Assembly (NCBI GenBank): GCA_001805655.1
Contig: MHGR01000024.1
Span: forward strand, 9,745-19,248
DNA: 9,504 bases
Direction of reading: 5' to 3'
From: Omnitrophica WOR_2 bacterium RIFCSPHIGHO2_02_FULL_52_10
Lineage (GTDB): Bacteria > Omnitrophota > Gorgyraeia > Zapsychrales > Zapsychraceae
Part shown: piece by piece, positions 6,882-9,504 of the stretch
Numbering within the stretch: the stretch's first letter is position 1
Layout: each line of letters opens with the position of its first letter
Notes under the pieces: model-generated
Databases searched by the model: none
What the model saw: only the letters and a program-made list of their open reading frames with translations
What the model was told of the DNA's origin: nothing
Translations under genes and position numbers: made by a program

Positions 6882-7750
6882 ACTTTTGCGGGCAGATACT
6901 TCCCGATGAGGACTTCAAGTTCTTTTTTCTTCTGTTCGGGGATCATGTGAGAGTCGGTGATCAGCGCGTTTTTTAAGGCCTCCGCGTCCCGGAACTTTTC
7001 CACCTTCCCGGCCTGCGGGATGGCGAATCTGAGGATCTCTTTTGCCTTGGCGACATTCTTCTGCAAATTCTGGATAATCATTTCCACCGTGACTTCCTCA
7101 TGGCCCTCATACCAGCAGTCATAATCCGTCACGGCCGCCAAGGTGGCGTAGGCGATCTCCGCTTCACGGGCCAGCTTGGCTTCGACCATGTTGGTCATCC
7201 CGATAATATCCACCCCCCAGCTGCGGTACAGGCGGGACTCCGCTTTGGTCGAGAACTGCGGCCCTTCCATGTTAATATAGGTCCCTTGTCCGTGGACGGT
7301 CGCCCCGGCCTTCTTGCAGCTATCGATAAGAATCGCGGTCAGCTCGGGGGACACGGGCTCCGCCAGGGAAACGTGCGCGACAATGCCGTCGGTGAAAAAA
7401 CTGGCTTCCCGGCCGCGGTTGGTGCGGTCGATAAACTGGTCGGGAACGACAAAATCCATCGGCTTGATCCCTTCTTTCAGGCTCCCGCAGGCGGAAACGG
7501 AAATGATCGCGTCCACCCCCAAACGTTTCATCTCAAAAATATTGGCCCGGTAATTGATTTGGCTGGGCGATATGCGGTGGCCGCGGCCGTGGCGCGCCAG
7601 GAAAACCACTTCGACGCCTTTTAACACGCCCACCATGAAATGGTCCGACGGCTGGCCGAACGGCGTATCAACGATGGTGACGTCCTGTACGTGCTCGATC
7701 CCCTCTAATTGATAAAGACCACTGCCGCCGATAATGCCGATTTTTTTCAT
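6878..7750 (-). CDS. mtnP: S-methyl-5'-thioadenosine phosphorylase
   Basis: The 290-residue cytoplasmic enzyme phosphorolyses methylthioadenosine, a by-product of polyamine synthesis and related reactions, to adenine and methylthioribose-1-phosphate. Motifs of the PNP/MTAP family 2 are present: GGSGLY at 8-13, RHGRGH at 53-58, SACGSL at 86-91 and [12 protein letters not shown] at 160-171. TDYDCW at 208-213 carries the two aspartates (D209, D211) that in human MTAP recognise the adenine base; purine nucleoside phosphorylases have Asn there, so MTAP is preferred over PNP. Two ATGs lie in tandem (7753 and 7750). The AAGGAG site (7757-7762) is 3 nt from the first and 6 nt from the second, so the second is chosen. 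The gene starts 11 bp after proC and overlaps ileS by 4 bp. No other methionine-salvage gene is in the window. Confidence 0.94.
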   Translation of the reverse strand: MKKIGIIGGSGLYQLEGIEHVQDVTIVDTPFGQPSDHFMVGVLKGVEVVFLARHGRGHRISPSQINYRANIFEMKRLGVDAIISVSACGSLKEGIKPMDFVVPDQFIDRTNRGREASFFTDGIVAHVSLAEPVSPELTAILIDSCKKAGATVHGQGTYINMEGPQFSTKAESRLYRSWGVDIIGMTNMVEAKLAREAEIAYATLAAVTDYDCWYEGHEEVTVEMIIQNLQKNVAKAKEILRFAIPQAGKVEKFRDAEALKNALITDSHMIPEQKKKELEVLIGKYLPAKV

Positions 7751-7756
7751 CATGCT

Positions 7757-7762
7757 CTCCTT
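7757..7762 (-). promoter_or_regulatory. Ribosome binding site of mtnP
   Basis: AAGGAG on the minus strand begins at the last base of the proC stop codon. Its distance (6 nt) favours the second of two adjacent ATG codons, at 7750. Confidence 0.7.
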
Positions 7763-8550
7763 TATTGCGATAGTGCCTTTGCCCTCTGTTGGGCGGCGCT
7801 CAGAGCTTCTTTGAATATTTTATCCAGCTCATATTTGCTGAACACATCCAGCGCGGCCTGCGTCGTTCCCCCCTTCGACGTCACCCGCTCGCGCAAAACC
7901 TCCGCCTCTTCCTTCTGGCGCTCCAATAATTTCAAGCTTCCTTTGATAGTCTGCATCACCAGTTCCCGGCCGACGGCCTTATCCAGCCCCAAAGAGTCAG
8001 CGGCCCTGAGGAAGCATTCCATAAACAAAAACACGTAGGCCGGCCCGCTGCCCGACACGGCCGTGACCGCATCCATCCACTTCTCCTCGACAACAACCGT
8101 TTTACCGATGCACCCGAAGATCCGGCGGGCGAGGATCAAATCACTGTCAACCGCCGCGGCACCCGTGCAAATTCCGGTAATACCCTCACCGACCTGAACA
8201 GGCAGATTAGGCATGGCGCGCACCACATGGGCTTGCTTGCCCAGTCTCTTCTCTATATATAGGCAGGTGATGCCGGCGGCGATGGAAATGACCGGCTTGC
8301 TTTTCGCCAAATGTGGTTTAAGCCCCTCAAGGACTGTTTCAAAATTTTGCGGCTTGACGGCCAAAATAACCGCTTGGACCTCTTGTGCCGCTGTCTTTAA
8401 ATCACAGACGGTAATTTTGTACTTCCGCTTCAGCCCTTGGGCGCGCTTTTCATCCTGCTCGCACAATAATATGCCGTATTTTTTATGGATGCCGCCGATA
8501 ATCGCGCCGCCCATATTCCCGCCGCCGATAATGCCGATCTTGACTTTCAT
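7762..8550 (-). CDS. proC: Pyrroline-5-carboxylate reductase
   Basis: The 262-residue cytoplasmic enzyme reduces pyrroline-5-carboxylate to proline with NAD(P)H, the last step of proline synthesis. The N-terminal Rossmann domain has GIIGGGNMGGAIIGG at 6-20, followed by AVKPQ at 64-68 and VRAMPNLP at 110-117. The C-terminal helical domain has AVSGSGPAYVF at 164-174 and the family signature VTSKGGTTQAAL at 223-234. Length is normal. AGGAAAGGG (8558-8566) stands 7 nt before the ATG at 8550 and supports the start. It lies 90 bp downstream of yggS, an adjacency found in very many bacteria, and the gap holds a heptamer repeat and a hairpin. Confidence 0.97.
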   Translation of the reverse strand: MKVKIGIIGGGNMGGAIIGGIHKKYGILLCEQDEKRAQGLKRKYKITVCDLKTAAQEVQAVILAVKPQNFETVLEGLKPHLAKSKPVISIAAGITCLYIEKRLGKQAHVVRAMPNLPVQVGEGITGICTGAAAVDSDLILARRIFGCIGKTVVVEEKWMDAVTAVSGSGPAYVFLFMECFLRAADSLGLDKAVGRELVMQTIKGSLKLLERQKEEAEVLRERVTSKGGTTQAALDVFSKYELDKIFKEALSAAQQRAKALSQ

Positions 8551-8582
8551 TTATTAACCCTTTCCTGGGTAGTCCGGGATCA

Positions 8583-8604
8583 GAAACAAGCGCGCGCTCA
8601 TTTC
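8583..8604 (-). other. Hairpin between yggS and proC
   Basis: On the minus strand a 9-nt arm starting GAAATGAGC and its partner GCTTGTTTC enclose a GCGC loop; two of the pairs are G-U in RNA. The core AGCGCGCGCT is a perfect palindrome. No uridine run follows, so a standard terminator is unlikely; it may slow the polymerase, protect the upstream message, or belong to the repeat element beside it. Confidence 0.45.
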
Positions 8605-8615
8605 AAAATCGAACC

Positions 8616-8657
8616 CTGACCACTGACAACTGACTACTGACTACTGATCACTGAATA
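8616..8657. repeat. Six tandem 7-bp units, consensus CTGANNA
   Basis: On the plus strand the units read CTGACCA, CTGACAA, CTGACTA, CTGACTA, CTGATCA and CTGAATA (minus strand TNNTCAG). They fill 42 bp without a break. The left four units lie mostly between the genes, and the right part enters yggS: it encodes the final residues S-D-Q and supplies the TAG stop. Heptamer tandem repeats of this style are known from other bacteria, such as cyanobacteria; whether this one is dispersed in the genome cannot be seen here. Confidence 0.85.
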
Positions 8658-9366
8658 TCGCCCTGCCGATCCTCACCATATTCGACCCTTCTTCCAGGGC
8701 AATCTCAAAATCGTCCGTCATGCCCATGGAAAGATATTGCATGGCGATATTGGGAGCACCCGAAAACCGCTCAACGGCCTTATCGCGCAACAGGCGCAAG
8801 CCGCGAAAACATTGCCGGAGGGCTTTTTCGTCCGCCCCGAAGGGGGCCATGGTCATCAGCCCGAGCAATTGAATGTGTCTCAACCTGGAAACTTCTTCGA
8901 TAAGCGGGAACGCCTCTGTCAGCGGGATGCCGAATTTTTGTTCCTCCCCAGCCGTATTGACCTGGACCAGGACATCCACGCGCTTATTCAATTTCGCCGC
9001 CTGGGCTTCTATAACATTCGCCAATTTGACGCTGTCAACCGATTGGATAAAGTCAAAAATCTCAAGGCATTGCTTGACCTTATTGGTCTGAAGGTGGCCG
9101 ATCATATGCTTGGTCACCTTGCCGATGGCATCCCCGATAAGGGGGAATTTCTTCCCGGCATCCTGGACCTTGTTCTCTCCAATATGCGCCAACCCCGCCC
9201 CAATGGCCTCACGAATGGCAGCAACCTCGGCGTATTTTGTCACCCCCACCAGTACGACCTCGCGGGGGTCTCTTCCCAATCTCGCGCAAATCTCCCCCAG
9301 CCTGCCCAAAATCCGCGCCACGTTTTCCCGAATCATTGGACTAGGCTCCACAATGTTGATTTTCAT
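8641..9366 (-). CDS. yggS: YggS-type pyridoxal 5'-phosphate homeostasis protein
   Basis: The 241-residue cytoplasmic protein is a single-domain alanine-racemase-like TIM barrel that binds PLP and is known to affect PLP and amino-acid balance; it has no proven catalytic activity. K44 in VGVTKY (40-45) is the expected PLP lysine. GEN at 63-65, HMIGHLQTNK at 87-96, KFGI at 144-147 and LSMGMTDDFEIA at 212-223 are family motifs, and RIG at 232-234 lies in the phosphate-binding part. A GTG at 9444 would extend it by 26 residues but lacks a ribosome site and reads non-family sequence. The ATG at 9366 has GAAGGG 8 nt upstream. The ATG at 9336 (GGAG 9 nt upstream) is also possible and matches the usual family N-terminus. 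The end is odd: family members commonly finish near IFGxR, here IF is followed by SDQ, encoded by a heptamer repeat. Confidence 0.95.
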   Translation of the reverse strand: MKINIVEPSPMIRENVARILGRLGEICARLGRDPREVVLVGVTKYAEVAAIREAIGAGLAHIGENKVQDAGKKFPLIGDAIGKVTKHMIGHLQTNKVKQCLEIFDFIQSVDSVKLANVIEAQAAKLNKRVDVLVQVNTAGEEQKFGIPLTEAFPLIEEVSRLRHIQLLGLMTMAPFGADEKALRQCFRGLRLLRDKAVERFSGAPNIAMQYLSMGMTDDFEIALEEGSNMVRIGRAIFSDQ

Positions 9367-9504
9367 AGTTGTAACCCTTCGATTCCCCCGCCGACTTACA
9401 AATTTTAGATGGCGTGGTCTCTCAGGGTGGTTCGACTCTCCCACCAGTGGTGAGCGAGCCCTTTGACGCGGCTGCGCCTTGCTTAGGGCAAGTGCTGAGC
9501 AAAG
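9367..9504. other. Non-coding stretch upstream of yggS with short inverted repeats
   Basis: I see no gene in these 138 bp. Inverted repeats include GGTGG/CCACC (9426-9430 with 9441-9445), the near-palindrome CACCAGTGGTG (9442-9452), CTTGC/GCAAG (near 9478-9492) and CTTTG/CAAAG bracketing 9461-9504. Two heptamers, TTCGATT (9378) and TTCGACT (9431), resemble tRNA T-loops but no tRNA can be folded. GAAGGG at 9375-9380 is the likely ribosome site of yggS. A weak -10-like TAAAAT occurs on the minus strand near 9400, without a matching -35. Confidence 0.5.

Noticed and set aside
8616..8657. The tandem heptamers as a CRISPR array
   Set aside because: The units are 7 bp with no spacers and there are no cas genes.
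9367..9444. A 26-residue extension of YggS from a GTG at 9444
   Set aside because: No ribosome site precedes it and the sequence is unlike YggS; the first family-like residues appear only after 9366.
9367..9446. A possible tRNA on the plus strand, because of TTCGATT and TTCGACT followed by C-rich tails and CCACCA
   Set aside because: The T-stem pairs poorly, no acceptor, D-arm or anticodon arm can be formed, and the upstream part would fall in yggS.

Overview
The window carries one tightly packed set of genes, all transcribed from the minus strand (right to left), and looks like core chromosome rather than a mobile or accessory island. The organism is bacterial, with moderate-to-high GC. The run yggS, proC, mtnP, ileS, dksA/traR-like, lspA, lgt, rluD, together with a membrane coiled-coil protein unlike those of well-studied bacteria, suggests an uncultivated lineage of the Omnitrophota kind. 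That assignment rests on recalled gene order and protein style and is an inference only.

Layout in transcription order. Positions 9504-9367 are non-coding, with several short inverted repeats and two tRNA T-loop-like heptamers. Then come yggS (PLP homeostasis protein), a 90-bp gap holding a heptamer tandem repeat and a hairpin, proC (last step of proline synthesis), mtnP (methylthioadenosine phosphorylase), ileS (isoleucyl-tRNA synthetase), a DksA/TraR-type zinc-finger protein, lspA and lgt (the lipoprotein signal peptidase and diacylglyceryl transferase) and rluD (23S rRNA pseudouridine synthase). From mtnP to lgt the genes overlap by 1 to 25 bp, consistent with translational coupling. After rluD a 106-bp gap holds a 14-bp perfect palindrome and a good sigma-70-type promoter. 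This drives a second unit: a single-pass membrane coiled-coil protein and, overlapping it by ATGA, the first 98 codons of aroA (EPSP synthase), which runs off the left edge.

The genes mix housekeeping roles: amino-acid supply (proC, aroA), PLP balance (yggS), purine/methionine salvage (mtnP), tRNA charging (ileS), rRNA modification (rluD), transcription control (dksA-like) and lipoprotein maturation (lspA, lgt). lspA and lgt act in one pathway: Lgt lipidates prolipoproteins, then LspA removes the signal peptide.

I found no clear new multi-gene system. The points most worth a second look are an apparent internal duplication in the N-terminal half of Lgt, a heptamer repeat that encodes the last residues and the stop codon of YggS, and the uncharacterised coiled-coil membrane protein coupled to aroA.
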